From the NCBI RefSeq assembly GCF_000295095.1, contig NZ_JH806633.1, positions 471,424 to 535,423 on the forward strand: 64,000 bases of DNA, written 5' to 3'. The stretch comes from Actinomyces timonensis DSM 23838. Lineage in GTDB: Bacteria > Actinomycetota > Actinomycetes > Actinomycetales > Actinomycetaceae. Below, piece after piece: positions 43,940 to 55,033 of the stretch (positions are counted from its first letter, which is position 1; each line of letters starts with the position of its first letter). The position numbers and the translations under genes were made by a program. The notes under the pieces are model-generated. The model was not told the DNA's origin, searched no databases, and saw nothing but the letters and a program-made list of their open reading frames with translations.

Positions 43940-44551
43940 ATGAGCAGTCCCGCGCTGGCGGCAGTGCGCCCGCCCTCACGCGCTTTCAGGATCCCGCGGC
44001 TCGTGCCGCATCTCCTCATCCTCGCCGCGATCGCCCTGACAGCGATTCTTCTCATTCCCGGGCCGGTCGTCACCGCGGGGGCGCGAATGTGGCGGATCGG
44101 CGCCGCCGTCCTCGCGCTGGCCCTCGTGATCACGCGCCGCAAGCAGCCCCGCATTGATGACCGGGACCTGGACCATATTCTCGCCGTCGGCGGCCTCGTG
44201 ACCGCCTTATGGATCATCAGGCAATGGGACACCTCGGCGCACCCCGCCGCCGCGGTATTCGCCGCCGTCTCACTCAGCCTGGGCCTGGCGCTGTGGATCG
44301 TGGGAACCAGGGAGATCTCCTGGCTCGCCCCCGCGATCCTCCCCCTGTGCCTCAGCCTCGTCCCCTCACTGTGCTCGGTGATGCTCGGGATGATCGCCCT
44401 GGCGCTGTGCTCCTTGGCCGCCCTGGCGCTGCTCGTGGCCAACGGCCTCGCCCCACGGGGGCAGTTCCAGCGGATCGTGCCCGCGCGGCTCATCATCCCC
44501 GCGCTCGCCGCCGTTGCCCTCGCCGCCGTCGCCAGGGGGTGGATCGCGTGA
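43940..44551 (+). CDS. Membrane protein, first gene of glycan operon
   Basis: 203 residues with about six hydrophobic segments and almost no soluble domain; a short basic N-terminus ('PPSRAFRIPR') favours cytoplasmic orientation. No family is recognised. It overlaps the following glycosyltransferase by GTGA, so it likely works with it, perhaps as a membrane subunit for polymer export or lipid carrier handling (inference). Confidence 0.7.
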   Translation: MSSPALAAVRPPSRAFRIPRLVPHLLILAAIALTAILLIPGPVVTAGARMWRIGAAVLALALVITRRKQPRIDDRDLDHILAVGGLVTALWIIRQWDTSAHPAAAVFAAVSLSLGLALWIVGTREISWLAPAILPLCLSLVPSLCSVMLGMIALALCSLAALALLVANGLAPRGQFQRIVPARLIIPALAAVALAAVARGWIA

Positions 44552-46071
44552 GCAACGTGAGCCTCCTGCCGAGGAGGGACAGGCGCATCCTCGACCTGCC
44601 CGAGCCACTCGAGCTCGCCGGGCAGCAGGAGCGGCAGCTCGAGCTGGCCTGCTACGGCCTGTCCGAGGCGGCGCCCGCGTACTCCGCCAGGGGAGTGCTC
44701 GTGGTCTGGCAGCGGGTGGCGCTCATCGCCGCCGCCGTCCTCCTCATCCTCGGCCTCGCCCTCATCCCGCGGGCCACGGGGATCGCCGTCGTCGCCATCG
44801 TCACCGCCGTCTACGCCATCGCGCTCGTCTACCGGCTCGCCCTGTTCCAGCTGGGCGCCAAGGGCGGCAACGTGGTCACGGTGAGTGACGAGGAGGCGCG
44901 GTCCATGCCCGACGGCGAGCTGCCCCGCTACACCGTCCTCGTCCCCGTCTTCCACGAGCCGCTGCTCGGCGAGCTCGTGGCGAGGCTGGAGCGCCTGGAG
45001 TACCCGCGCCACCTCCTCGACATCCGCCTGCTCCTGGAGGCCGACGACGAGGAGACCAACGCCGCTGCCGCCGGGCTCGTCCTCGGGCGGCATGTGACGA
45101 TCGTGCGGGTGCCCGCCCACGAGCCGCGCACGAAGCCGAAGGCCTGCAACTACGGCTTCCTCACTTCCGAGGGCGGCATGTGCACGATCTACGACGCCGA
45201 GGACTCGCCCGACCCCCTCCAACTGCTCCGCGCCGTCGTCGCGATGAGGAGGCTCGGGCCCCGCTACGCCTGCGTGCAGGCGCGGCTCGGCTTCTACAAC
45301 GCCGATCAGAACCTCCTCACCCGCTGGTTCGCCCTGGACTACGGCTCATGGTTCGGCAACCTCCTGCCCGGGCTCGTGGCGCTCGGCGCGCCGATCCCGC
45401 TGGGCGGCACCTCCAACCACTTCCGCTCCGACGTGCTGCGGCAGGTCGGGGCCTGGGACCCCTGGAACGTCACCGAGGACGCGGACCTGGGCCTGCGCCT
45501 GGCGCGTGCCGGGTACCAGGTGGGCGTCCTCGACTCGGACACGGGGGAGGAGGCCAACCCCGACGCGATCAACTGGGTGCGCCAGCGCAGCCGCTGGTAC
45601 AAGGGCTACCTTCAGACCTTCCTCGTCCATATGCGCGCACCCGGGCTCGTGCGCCGCCAGCTCGGTGTGAGGGGCATGACCGGCCTCATCATCTTCATCG
45701 CGGGCACGCCCCTGCTCTCCGCGCTCAACGGGTTCTTCTGGGCGCTGACGATCGTCTGGTTCACCTCCCACAACCCGGCGGTGGCCGCCCTGTTCCCACC
45801 GGCCGTCTACTACGTGGGCATGGTCAGCCTCATCGTCGGCAATCTCGCCGTGCTCTACATGGGGCTGTTCACCGCCCGCCAGATGGAGCGCCCGGGGCTC
45901 CTCATCCCCTCGCTGCTCATGCCGCTGTACTGGATCCTCATGTGGCTAGCAGCGGTCAAGGCGGTGCTCCAGCTCATCACAGCGCCGTCCTACTGGGAGA
46001 AAACCGCGCACGGCCTCCACAAACCGCAAGAATCCCAGGCAGGGGAGCAGCCGTCAGGAGTGGCGGCATGA
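44548..46071 (+). CDS. Processive family 2 glycosyltransferase (cellulose-synthase-like)
   Basis: 507 residues, GTG start inside the previous stop. Two N-terminal membrane helices (about 52-95) precede the cytoplasmic GT-A domain: 'YTVLVPVFHEPLLGELVARL' opens it, the nucleotide-sugar/metal motif is 'IYDAEDSPDP' near 216, 'PLGGTSNHFR' and 'TEDADLGLRLA' provide the acceptor and catalytic Asp, and 'RQRSRWYKGYLQT' is the QxxRW of processive synthases. Three to four C-terminal helices follow. It probably polymerises a beta-linked sugar at the membrane. No PilZ domain or BcsB-like partner is present. Confidence 0.88.
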   Translation: MSNVSLLPRRDRRILDLPEPLELAGQQERQLELACYGLSEAAPAYSARGVLVVWQRVALIAAAVLLILGLALIPRATGIAVVAIVTAVYAIALVYRLALFQLGAKGGNVVTVSDEEARSMPDGELPRYTVLVPVFHEPLLGELVARLERLEYPRHLLDIRLLLEADDEETNAAAAGLVLGRHVTIVRVPAHEPRTKPKACNYGFLTSEGGMCTIYDAEDSPDPLQLLRAVVAMRRLGPRYACVQARLGFYNADQNLLTRWFALDYGSWFGNLLPGLVALGAPIPLGGTSNHFRSDVLRQVGAWDPWNVTEDADLGLRLARAGYQVGVLDSDTGEEANPDAINWVRQRSRWYKGYLQTFLVHMRAPGLVRRQLGVRGMTGLIIFIAGTPLLSALNGFFWALTIVWFTSHNPAVAALFPPAVYYVGMVSLIVGNLAVLYMGLFTARQMERPGLLIPSLLMPLYWILMWLAAVKAVLQLITAPSYWEKTAHGLHKPQESQAGEQPSGVAA

Positions 46072-47666
46072 GCCGGCGGCGCCGTGATCCTGACAGGACG
46101 AGGCAGCGGAGGATCGAACTGGGCGTCGTCGCCGCGGCGCTCGTCGTCTACCTCGGGGCGGGATGGTGGTTGAGCGCCCACGACCTCATCTTCCCCGACG
46201 CCATGAGCCGCGTCGCCAACGGGTACTACACGATGCACAGCCGCGATCCCCACCTTGCGGCGATCGGCTTCGTCTGGAACCCGCTGCCCTCGCTGGCCGT
46301 TATCCCCCTGCTCCTGCTGACGCCCATCTGGCCCGCGCTCGCCTCCAAGGCCGTGGCGGGATGCCTCGTGTCCGCGCTCTGCGGCGCGATCGCGGTGGGG
46401 CTCACGCACCGCCTCCTGGGGATCCTGGGGACCCGTGGCACGGCTCGCCTGCTGCTCACGGCGGCTTTCGCCCTCCACCCCCTCGTGCTGCTCGGCGCGA
46501 CGACGGGAGCCAGCGAGGCCATGCTCCTCCTTGCCTGCGTCTTCATCGCCGTGCGGCTGGCGCAGTGGCTGAACGACCCCAAGCCCTGGCCGCTGGTCCA
46601 GGTGGGGGTGGGCGCCGGGCTCGCCTACCTCGTGCGCTATGAGGCGCTGGCGGCGGGCGCCGCGATCGCCGTGCTCGTGGCGGGGGCCTCATGGTGGAGG
46701 TCGCGCGGGCGCGATGGCGCGATCGGCATCGTTTCGCTCGATGTGGCCCTCGTGACCGCGCCCATCGTGGCCGCCTTCGGGCTGTGGGCGCTCGCGAGCA
46801 AGATCGTCGTCGGGTCCTGGCTGGAGACCTTCAGCTCCCAGTACGGCAACTCGGCCCAGGTCGGGAACTTCCTGGCGACCATCGACGGGATCGTGGGCAC
46901 GGGGCCGCACGCGCAGGCCGTCTACCTCGCCGAGCAGCTCGCCCGCACCGCGCCGCTGGCGATCCCGCTGGCGGTCCTGGCGCTGCTGGTCGCCTGGTGG
47001 CGCCGGGAGCCGGCCTTCCTCGCGCCGATGTTCGTCCTCGGATCGGTCCTGCTCTTCCAGAACCTCACCTTCCTGCGGAGCATGTCCTTCGGCTGGCTCC
47101 GCTTCCAGATCGCCGCAGTGCCGCTGAGCGTCATCGCCGTCGGCTATCTCGTGGCCTCCGCGTCGAGGGCGCAGTGGGCTCCCCATATCCGCCAGTCGGC
47201 CGTCGCGCTTCTCGTGGCGCTCGGGGTGCTGACGATCCCGCTCGCATGGGCGACGGAGGGCGACCCGAGGCTCGCGCGCGAGGAGGCGCTCGCCCGCGCC
47301 TCGGCCGCCGGCGGCCAGTACGCGATGGAGGATGACGTCGCGCGGGAGATCAGCGATATGGATCTGGGGAAGGGCGCCGTCGTCACAGACGTCGCCTACT
47401 CCTTCCCGATCGTCCTCATGGCCGACAACCCCGACGTCTACACGATCACGACGGATCGGGACTTCAAGGACCGACTCGCGGCCCCGCGCGCGGGACGGGT
47501 CACGCACGCCCTCATCACCTCGCCGGATATCTCGCCCGCGGATGCGATCGAGCTGCGCTACCCGGGTATCTGGGACGACGGCGGTGGGGTCGCCACGCTG
47601 GTCAAGGAGTGGAAGGACGGCCGGGGCCTCACCTGGCGCCTCTACCGCTTCGACGACGCCGCCTGA
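46068..47666 (+). CDS. Polytopic GT-C-like glycosyltransferase
   Basis: 532 residues: a basic N-terminus, about ten membrane segments to residue 390, then a soluble outside domain of about 130 residues. 'SAHDLIFPDAMSRVANGYY' after the first helix has the acidic residues expected in the first loop of GT-C enzymes (PMT/ArnT type), followed by 'GFVWNPLPS'. It would use a lipid-linked sugar on the outer face. ATGA overlap with the GT2 gene with AGGAG upstream. Substrate unknown. Confidence 0.75.
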   Translation: MSRRRRDPDRTRQRRIELGVVAAALVVYLGAGWWLSAHDLIFPDAMSRVANGYYTMHSRDPHLAAIGFVWNPLPSLAVIPLLLLTPIWPALASKAVAGCLVSALCGAIAVGLTHRLLGILGTRGTARLLLTAAFALHPLVLLGATTGASEAMLLLACVFIAVRLAQWLNDPKPWPLVQVGVGAGLAYLVRYEALAAGAAIAVLVAGASWWRSRGRDGAIGIVSLDVALVTAPIVAAFGLWALASKIVVGSWLETFSSQYGNSAQVGNFLATIDGIVGTGPHAQAVYLAEQLARTAPLAIPLAVLALLVAWWRREPAFLAPMFVLGSVLLFQNLTFLRSMSFGWLRFQIAAVPLSVIAVGYLVASASRAQWAPHIRQSAVALLVALGVLTIPLAWATEGDPRLAREEALARASAAGGQYAMEDDVAREISDMDLGKGAVVTDVAYSFPIVLMADNPDVYTITTDRDFKDRLAAPRAGRVTHALITSPDISPADAIELRYPGIWDDGGGVATLVKEWKDGRGLTWRLYRFDDAA

Positions 47667-47873
47667 GGCGGGCGCGTAGCGGGCAGCGTGACGGCTGCGC
47701 CCCACCCGAAGGAGCGTGACGGCTGCCTCCACCACCGACGGCTGCCGCTAGCACCGAGAAGTGCGTTCTCGCCGCACCGGTCGGTGCTGGAGGCACCTGT
47801 CGGGGGAGAACGCACCCGGCGCGGATCACAGTGCCGATAGGCGGGCGGAGCGCGATCAGCGGCGGGGCGGCGG
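47667..47873. other. Intergenic region with repeats before the Mn riboswitch
   Basis: About 200 bp with no gene. It has direct repeats of GCGTGACGGCTGC, and a 10-bp inverted repeat GTGCGTTCTC (47761-47770) / GAGAACGCAC (47806-47815) enclosing an inner GCACC/GGTGC hairpin, possibly the operon terminator. Confidence 0.45.
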
Positions 47874-47874
47874 T

Positions 47875-47880
47875 TAGACT
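47875..47880 (+). promoter_or_regulatory. -10 element of the riboswitch-terC transcript
   Basis: TAGACT, placed so that the transcript would begin about 15 nt before the riboswitch aptamer. Confidence 0.5.
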
Positions 47881-47901
47881 GCGACGCGCAACCGCGCTTG
47901 T

Positions 47902-48031
47902 CGGAGGGGAGTACTCCCACGAACAGCGGCGTCGTCATCACGGAGGACCCGCGGCACCTCGCCGCTGGCCCCCGGCGCCGCGGGCCAGCCGCCTGAACCC
48001 CGGGCGGGAACCTGGCGGGAGGAGACCTTCG
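47902..48031 (+). ncRNA. yybP-ykoY (manganese) riboswitch
   Basis: The 5' conserved loop GGGGAGTA (47906-47913) and the 3' conserved GAGACCTTC (48022-48030) are both present. The P1 stem CGGAGG/CCTTCG (47902-47907 with 48026-48031) closes with one wobble pair, enclosing GC-rich hairpins. Just after it, CGGTAC/GTACCG forms a hairpin next to the GGAGGAG ribosome site, a possible translational expression platform. It precedes a TerC-family gene, the classic target of this Mn2+-sensing class. I could not run a covariance search. Confidence 0.75.
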
Positions 48032-48059
48032 GTACCCGTTCCGTACCGGAGGAGTCCCC

Positions 48060-49076
48060 ATGGAAGTCCACGCCCTCGCCTGGGCCGGCCTTATCGTCGT
48101 CGTCATCGGCCTGATCACCGTCGACTTCGTCGGCCACGCCCGCAACCCCCACCCGCCCAGCATCCGCGAGGCCGCCACCTGGACGGTCGGCTACATGGCC
48201 CTCGCCGCGCTCTTCGGCCTCGGCCTGCTCGTCTTCGGCGGGGGAGAGGCCGCGCTGAGCTTCTACTCGGGCTGGGCGCTCGAATGGTCGCTGAGCCTGG
48301 ACAACCTCTTCGTCTTCATCATCATCCTCACTACGTTCCGCGTCCCGCGCGACTTCCAGCAGAAAGCGCTGCTGCTCGGCATCGTCATCGCCCTCGTCAT
48401 GCGATTCCTCTTCATCCTCGCGGGAATCGCCATCATCAACCGCTTCAGCGCCGTGTTCTACCTTTTCGGCGCCTTCCTCATCTACACCGCCATCAAGCAG
48501 GTCATCGAGGCCCGCGGCGATGAGGACGACGCCGCCGAGGAGGCCGAGGAGTTCGTCGACAACCGGATGACGCGCCTCGTGCGCCGGCTCATGCCCACCA
48601 CCGACGGCTTCGTGGGCAACAAGCTCATCCACCGCCACGCCGGCCGCACCTTCATCACCCCGCTCCTCATCGTCGTCGTCGCCCTGGGCAGCGCCGACGT
48701 CATGTTCGCCCTCGACTCCATCCCCGCGATCTTCGGCATCACCCAAGACCCCTTCCTCGTCTTCAGCGCCACCGCGTTCTCCCTGCTCGGCCTGCGCCAG
48801 CTCTTCTTCCTCATCGACGGGCTGCTCGACCGCATGGCCTACCTCTCCTACGGCCTGGCCGTCATCCTCGGCTTCATCGGCTTCAAGCTCATCAACCACG
48901 CCCTGCACGAGAACGAGCTCGGCTTCATCAACGGGGGCCGCCCGGTGGAGGCCATCCCCGAGCCCTCCACGGTGGTCTCCCTCGCCGTCATCGTCGTCAG
49001 CCTCCTGACCGTCGCCCTCGTTTCCGTCGTCCAGGCGCGCAGGCAGAGCCGCGTGGAATCAAGGCCCGCGGAATGA
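48060..49076 (+). CDS. TerC/Alx-family membrane protein (probable Mn2+ exporter)
   Basis: 338 residues, about eight to nine membrane segments. 'FSGWALEWSLSLDNLFVFIIIL'-like sequence around residue 75 and 'SADVMFALDSIPAIFGIT' around 217 carry the paired Asp residues that are the TerC hallmark. The name terC comes from tellurite resistance, but members with an upstream Mn riboswitch export manganese. GGAGGAG lies 6 nt before the ATG. It precedes a P-type ATPase gene by 13 bp, though that gene has its own promoter. Confidence 0.9.
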   Translation: MEVHALAWAGLIVVVIGLITVDFVGHARNPHPPSIREAATWTVGYMALAALFGLGLLVFGGGEAALSFYSGWALEWSLSLDNLFVFIIILTTFRVPRDFQQKALLLGIVIALVMRFLFILAGIAIINRFSAVFYLFGAFLIYTAIKQVIEARGDEDDAAEEAEEFVDNRMTRLVRRLMPTTDGFVGNKLIHRHAGRTFITPLLIVVVALGSADVMFALDSIPAIFGITQDPFLVFSATAFSLLGLRQLFFLIDGLLDRMAYLSYGLAVILGFIGFKLINHALHENELGFINGGRPVEAIPEPSTVVSLAVIVVSLLTVALVSVVQARRQSRVESRPAE

Positions 49077-49077
49077 T

Positions 49078-49083
49078 TAGCCT
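49078..49083 (+). promoter_or_regulatory. -10 element for a leaderless transcript
   Basis: TAGCCT, 6 nt before the ATG at 49090; it overlaps the end of the terC stop region. Confidence 0.6.
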
Positions 49084-49089
49084 TCGGGC

Positions 49090-51585
49090 ATGAGCGAGAC
49101 GACGACGCCGACCCAGGCGCCCACCGCCAGCGCCCCCCAGGGCCTCACCTCCCAGGAGGTCGCCGCCCGTGTCCGCGACGGCCTCACCAACGCCTACGAG
49201 GAGACCACCTCGCGCTCGGCGCTGGACATCCTGCGCGCCAACGTGCTCACGATCTTCAACGCGATCCTCGGCGCCGCGCTCGTCCTCATCCTCCTCATCG
49301 GGCACTGGGCCGACGCCCTGTTCGGCTTCGTCCTCATCCTCAACACCTCCACCGGCACCATCGCCGAGATCCGCGCCAAGCGCGCCCTCGACCGCCTCGC
49401 CGTCCTGGAGGCGCCCCGGGCCCATGCCCTGCGCGACGGCGCCGAGGGCGAGATCGACGTCGCCGATGTCGTCCTCGACGACGTCCTCCGCCTGCGCTCG
49501 GGCGAGCAGATCCCCGCCGACGGCACCATCCTGGACACCGACGGGCTCGAGGTCGACGAATCGATCCTCACTGGGGAATCCGACCCGGTCAGGCCGAAGG
49601 AGGGCGGCCGGGTCCTGTCCGGCACCACCGTCACCGCGGGCACAGCGCTCATGCGCACCACCGCGGTGGGGGCGGAGGCCTACGCCCACCGGCTCGCCCG
49701 CGAGGCCCGCCAGTTCTCCACCGTCCGCTCCGAGCTCCAGGACGGCACCAACCGGGTCCTCACCTGGATCTCCTGGGTCATCGTTCCTGTGGCGCTCGTG
49801 CTCATCTGGTCCCAGATGCGCCAGGCCGGCGGCATCTCCACCGCCATCGACTCCGGCGCCTGGCGCACCGCCATGGTCGCGGGCATCGCCGGCGTCGTCG
49901 GCATGGTCCCCCAGGGGCTCGTCCTCCTCACCAGCGTCAACTTCGCCACCGCTTCCCTCAAGCTGGCCCGCCAGAAGGTCCTCGTCCAGGAGCTCCCCGC
50001 CGTGGAGGTCCTCGCCCGCGTCGACACCCTCTGCTTGGACAAGACCGGCACGATCACCACTGGCCGCATCGTCCTGCGCGAGGTCACGGCCCCCGATGGC
50101 GCCAGCCCCGACGCCGACGCCCTGGCCGCGCTCGACGCCCTCGCCGCCGGCGGTGACGCCAATGCCACCGCCCTCGCCCTCCAGGAGGGCCTGCCCACCA
50201 TTGAGCCCGCCCGCCCCGGAGCCCCCGCGGTCGAGGCGCGCGTGCCCTTCTCCTCGCGCCGCAAGTGGTCGGCCGTCACGGTGGGTGGGACCACGTGGGT
50301 CATGGGCGCCCCCGAGATCGTCCTCGGCGCCTGCCACGAGCACGCGCCCGAGCGCGATCGCGCCCTCGGCCAGGTCCGCGAGGAGGCCTCGACGGGCGCC
50401 CGCGTCGTCGCCCTGGCGCGCTCCGAGCAGCCCTGCGGCGGGGGCGGCGCTGAAGGCACCGACCACCCCCTCCCCGCGGGGCTGCGCCCAGCCGCGCTCG
50501 TCATGCTCGCCGAGCAGGTCCGCCCCGACGCCCCCGAGACCCTCTCCTACTTCCGGGCCCAGGGCGTCGACGTCAAGGTCATCAGCGGGGACAACCCCGT
50601 CACCGTCGCGGCCGTCGCCCGGGCGGCCGGCATCACCCGCCCCGACGGCGCCGAGCTGACCGTCCGCGACGCCCGCGAGCTGCCCACCACCGCCGACGAC
50701 CCCGCCGACCTGGAGCGCCTCGCCGACGCCGTCGCCGACGCCCAGGTGCTCGGCCGCGTCGTCCCCGAGCAGAAAAAGGCCCTCGTCGCCGCCCTCCAGT
50801 CGCGCGGGCGGACCGTCGCGATGACCGGCGACGGCGTCAACGACGCCCTGGCCCTCAAGCACGCCGACCTCGGTATCGCCATGGGCAACGGCGCGCCCGC
50901 CACCAAGGCCGTCGCGCGCCTCGTCCTGCTCACCGGTATGTTCTCCGCGCTTCCCGGGGTGGTGGCCGAGGGGCGGCGCGTCATGGCGAACACGGAGCGC
51001 ATCGCCTCCCTGTTCCTGTCCAAGACCGTGTACGCCTCGCTTATCGCCGTCGTCGTGGCGATCACGGCGATCCCGTACCCCTTCCTGCCCCGTCAGCTCA
51101 CCATCGTCTCCTCGCTGACGATCGGCGTGCCCGCGCTCATCCTCGCCCTGGCGCCGTCTGCCCGCCGCTACCGCGAGGGCTTCCTCGGGCGCGTGCTCAC
51201 CCTCGCCGTCCCCGCTGGCCTCGTCGCCGGCGTGGGGACGCTCGCCGCCCGCGCCTGGCTGTGGGGGGCAGGGCTCGCGGACGAGCAGATCACAACCGGC
51301 GCGACCCTCGTGCTCGTCGCCGCGGGACTCGCCCTGCTCACCCTCACGGCCAGGCCGCTGCTCGGCTGGAGGCTCGGCCTCGTCATCCTCATGGGCGTGC
51401 TCGCCGTGCTCGGAGTCGTCGTGCCGCCGGTGAGGCGCTTCTTCCTCCTCGCCTGGCCCACGAGCACGACGTGGCTCATCGTGGCGGCGATGGCCGCGAT
51501 CGTCATCGCGGGCATGGAGGCCGTGCACCTCGCGCGGCCCCGGCTCGCGCGCACCCGGCTCGGGCAGGCGCGCGCGGGGGAGTGA
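49090..51585 (+). CDS. P-type cation ATPase, CtpE-like
   Basis: 831 residues. The N-terminal 'GLTSQEVAARVRDGLTNAY' and the domain order match mycobacterial CtpE, implicated in calcium uptake. The actuator TGES is near 160, the phosphorylated Asp in 'DKTGTITTG' near 316, and the hinge 'TGDGVNDALALKHADLGIAMG' near 578. About ten membrane helices; no N-terminal heavy-metal domains or CPC motif, so it is not a Cu/Zn pump. Ion specificity (Ca2+ or Mn2+) is inferred, the latter from its neighbour terC. Leaderless promoter. Confidence 0.9.
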   Translation: MSETTTPTQAPTASAPQGLTSQEVAARVRDGLTNAYEETTSRSALDILRANVLTIFNAILGAALVLILLIGHWADALFGFVLILNTSTGTIAEIRAKRALDRLAVLEAPRAHALRDGAEGEIDVADVVLDDVLRLRSGEQIPADGTILDTDGLEVDESILTGESDPVRPKEGGRVLSGTTVTAGTALMRTTAVGAEAYAHRLAREARQFSTVRSELQDGTNRVLTWISWVIVPVALVLIWSQMRQAGGISTAIDSGAWRTAMVAGIAGVVGMVPQGLVLLTSVNFATASLKLARQKVLVQELPAVEVLARVDTLCLDKTGTITTGRIVLREVTAPDGASPDADALAALDALAAGGDANATALALQEGLPTIEPARPGAPAVEARVPFSSRRKWSAVTVGGTTWVMGAPEIVLGACHEHAPERDRALGQVREEASTGARVVALARSEQPCGGGGAEGTDHPLPAGLRPAALVMLAEQVRPDAPETLSYFRAQGVDVKVISGDNPVTVAAVARAAGITRPDGAELTVRDARELPTTADDPADLERLADAVADAQVLGRVVPEQKKALVAALQSRGRTVAMTGDGVNDALALKHADLGIAMGNGAPATKAVARLVLLTGMFSALPGVVAEGRRVMANTERIASLFLSKTVYASLIAVVVAITAIPYPFLPRQLTIVSSLTIGVPALILALAPSARRYREGFLGRVLTLAVPAGLVAGVGTLAARAWLWGAGLADEQITTGATLVLVAAGLALLTLTARPLLGWRLGLVILMGVLAVLGVVVPPVRRFFLLAWPTSTTWLIVAAMAAIVIAGMEAVHLARPRLARTRLGQARAGE

Positions 51586-51595
51586 GACTCCCGGG

Positions 51596-51617
51596 TGATC
51601 GAGGCGCGCCTCGATCA
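51596..51617. repeat. Perfect 22-bp palindrome after the P-type ATPase gene
   Basis: TGATCGAGGCG followed immediately by its reverse complement, with no loop, 11 bp after the ATPase stop and between convergent genes. It is too symmetric to be a normal terminator hairpin; a protein-binding site is possible. Confidence 0.5.
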
Positions 51618-51681
51618 TGACCGGTTCCGGGCGCGCTCGGCACCGCCCGCCCGGGACCGATCGAGAGGGTGTCTCAGGAGG

Positions 51682-51966
51682 TCAGGAGATCTGGCCGATG
51701 ACGGGGTTCCACTCCCGGGGCGTCCGCTCGGCGATGAGCCCGGCCACGTGGAAGGGATCGTCGTCGAGCAGGGCCAGCGCGCCGTCGGCGTCCTCAGCGC
51801 GCACGACGATGAGGGCGTCATTCGTCCCCGGGTAGGGGCCCGCGGCGATGAGGCGCCCCTGGTCCGCCAGGGCCCCGTTGAAGGCGCGGTGGCTCGGGCG
51901 GATCGCGGACAGCTCCTCATCCCGACCGGTGACGTAGGTGTACTCGACGGTGAAGATCTTGCTCAT
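51682..51966 (-). CDS. YciI-like protein
   Basis: 94 residues of the YciI/dimeric ferredoxin-like fold: '[20 protein letters not shown]' with conserved His in '[13 protein letters not shown]', then '[20 protein letters not shown]' and '[10 protein letters not shown]'. Family members are small dimeric enzymes or stress proteins of mostly unknown reaction. TAGGCT lies 6 nt before the ATG. Confidence 0.87.
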   Translation of the reverse strand: MSKIFTVEYTYVTGRDEELSAIRPSHRAFNGALADQGRLIAAGPYPGTNDALIVVRAEDADGALALLDDDPFHVAGLIAERTPREWNPVIGQIS

Positions 51967-51972
51967 GACGGC

Positions 51973-51978
51973 AGCCTA
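51973..51978 (-). promoter_or_regulatory. -10 element for a leaderless transcript
   Basis: TAGGCT on the minus strand, 6 nt before the ATG at 51966 of the YciI-like gene. Confidence 0.6.
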
Positions 51979-52033
51979 GCCCTCCGGCGCCGTGCGCGTG
52001 AGCCGTGGCACAGACCATCTCTGACGTGGCGAG

Positions 52034-52049
52034 TCGAACATCTGTACGA
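52034..52049 (+). promoter_or_regulatory. LexA (SOS) box of uvrA
   Basis: TCGAAC-ATCT-GTACGA matches the actinobacterial SOS operator TCGAAC-N4-GTTCGA with one mismatch. It lies 14 bp upstream of the uvrA -10 box, where bound LexA would block polymerase. Confidence 0.7.
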
Positions 52050-52063
52050 CGCCGCGCTGCGCC

Positions 52064-52069
52064 TAGACT
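52064..52069 (+). promoter_or_regulatory. -10 element for a leaderless uvrA transcript
   Basis: TAGACT, 7 nt before the GTG at 52077; it selects this GTG rather than the earlier in-frame ATG at 52005. Confidence 0.65.
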
Positions 52070-52076
52070 CGCGCCC

Positions 52077-54923
<2,847 letters not shown>

Positions 54924-54976
54924 CGCGCCGATAGCCGGCCCCGCGGGCTCAGGCTGCGGGTTCGGGCTCCGACGAC

Positions 54977-55022
54977 GACGGCGCCCCGCCTCCGCCGATC
55001 CGGCGTTGCGCGGGGCGCCGTC
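54977..55022. terminator. Bidirectional terminator between uvrA and the DUF2339 gene
   Basis: A perfect 13-bp stem GACGGCGCCCCGC (54977-54989) / GCGGGGCGCCGTC (55010-55022) with an inner CGCCG/CGGCG hairpin, placed between convergent genes. Confidence 0.65.
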
Positions 55023-55033
55023 AGTCGTGCTGA

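Noticed and set aside
48997-51618. 873-codon open frame antisense to the P-type ATPase
   Set aside because: Composition is Asp/Glu/Gly/His-rich shadow sequence with no domain.
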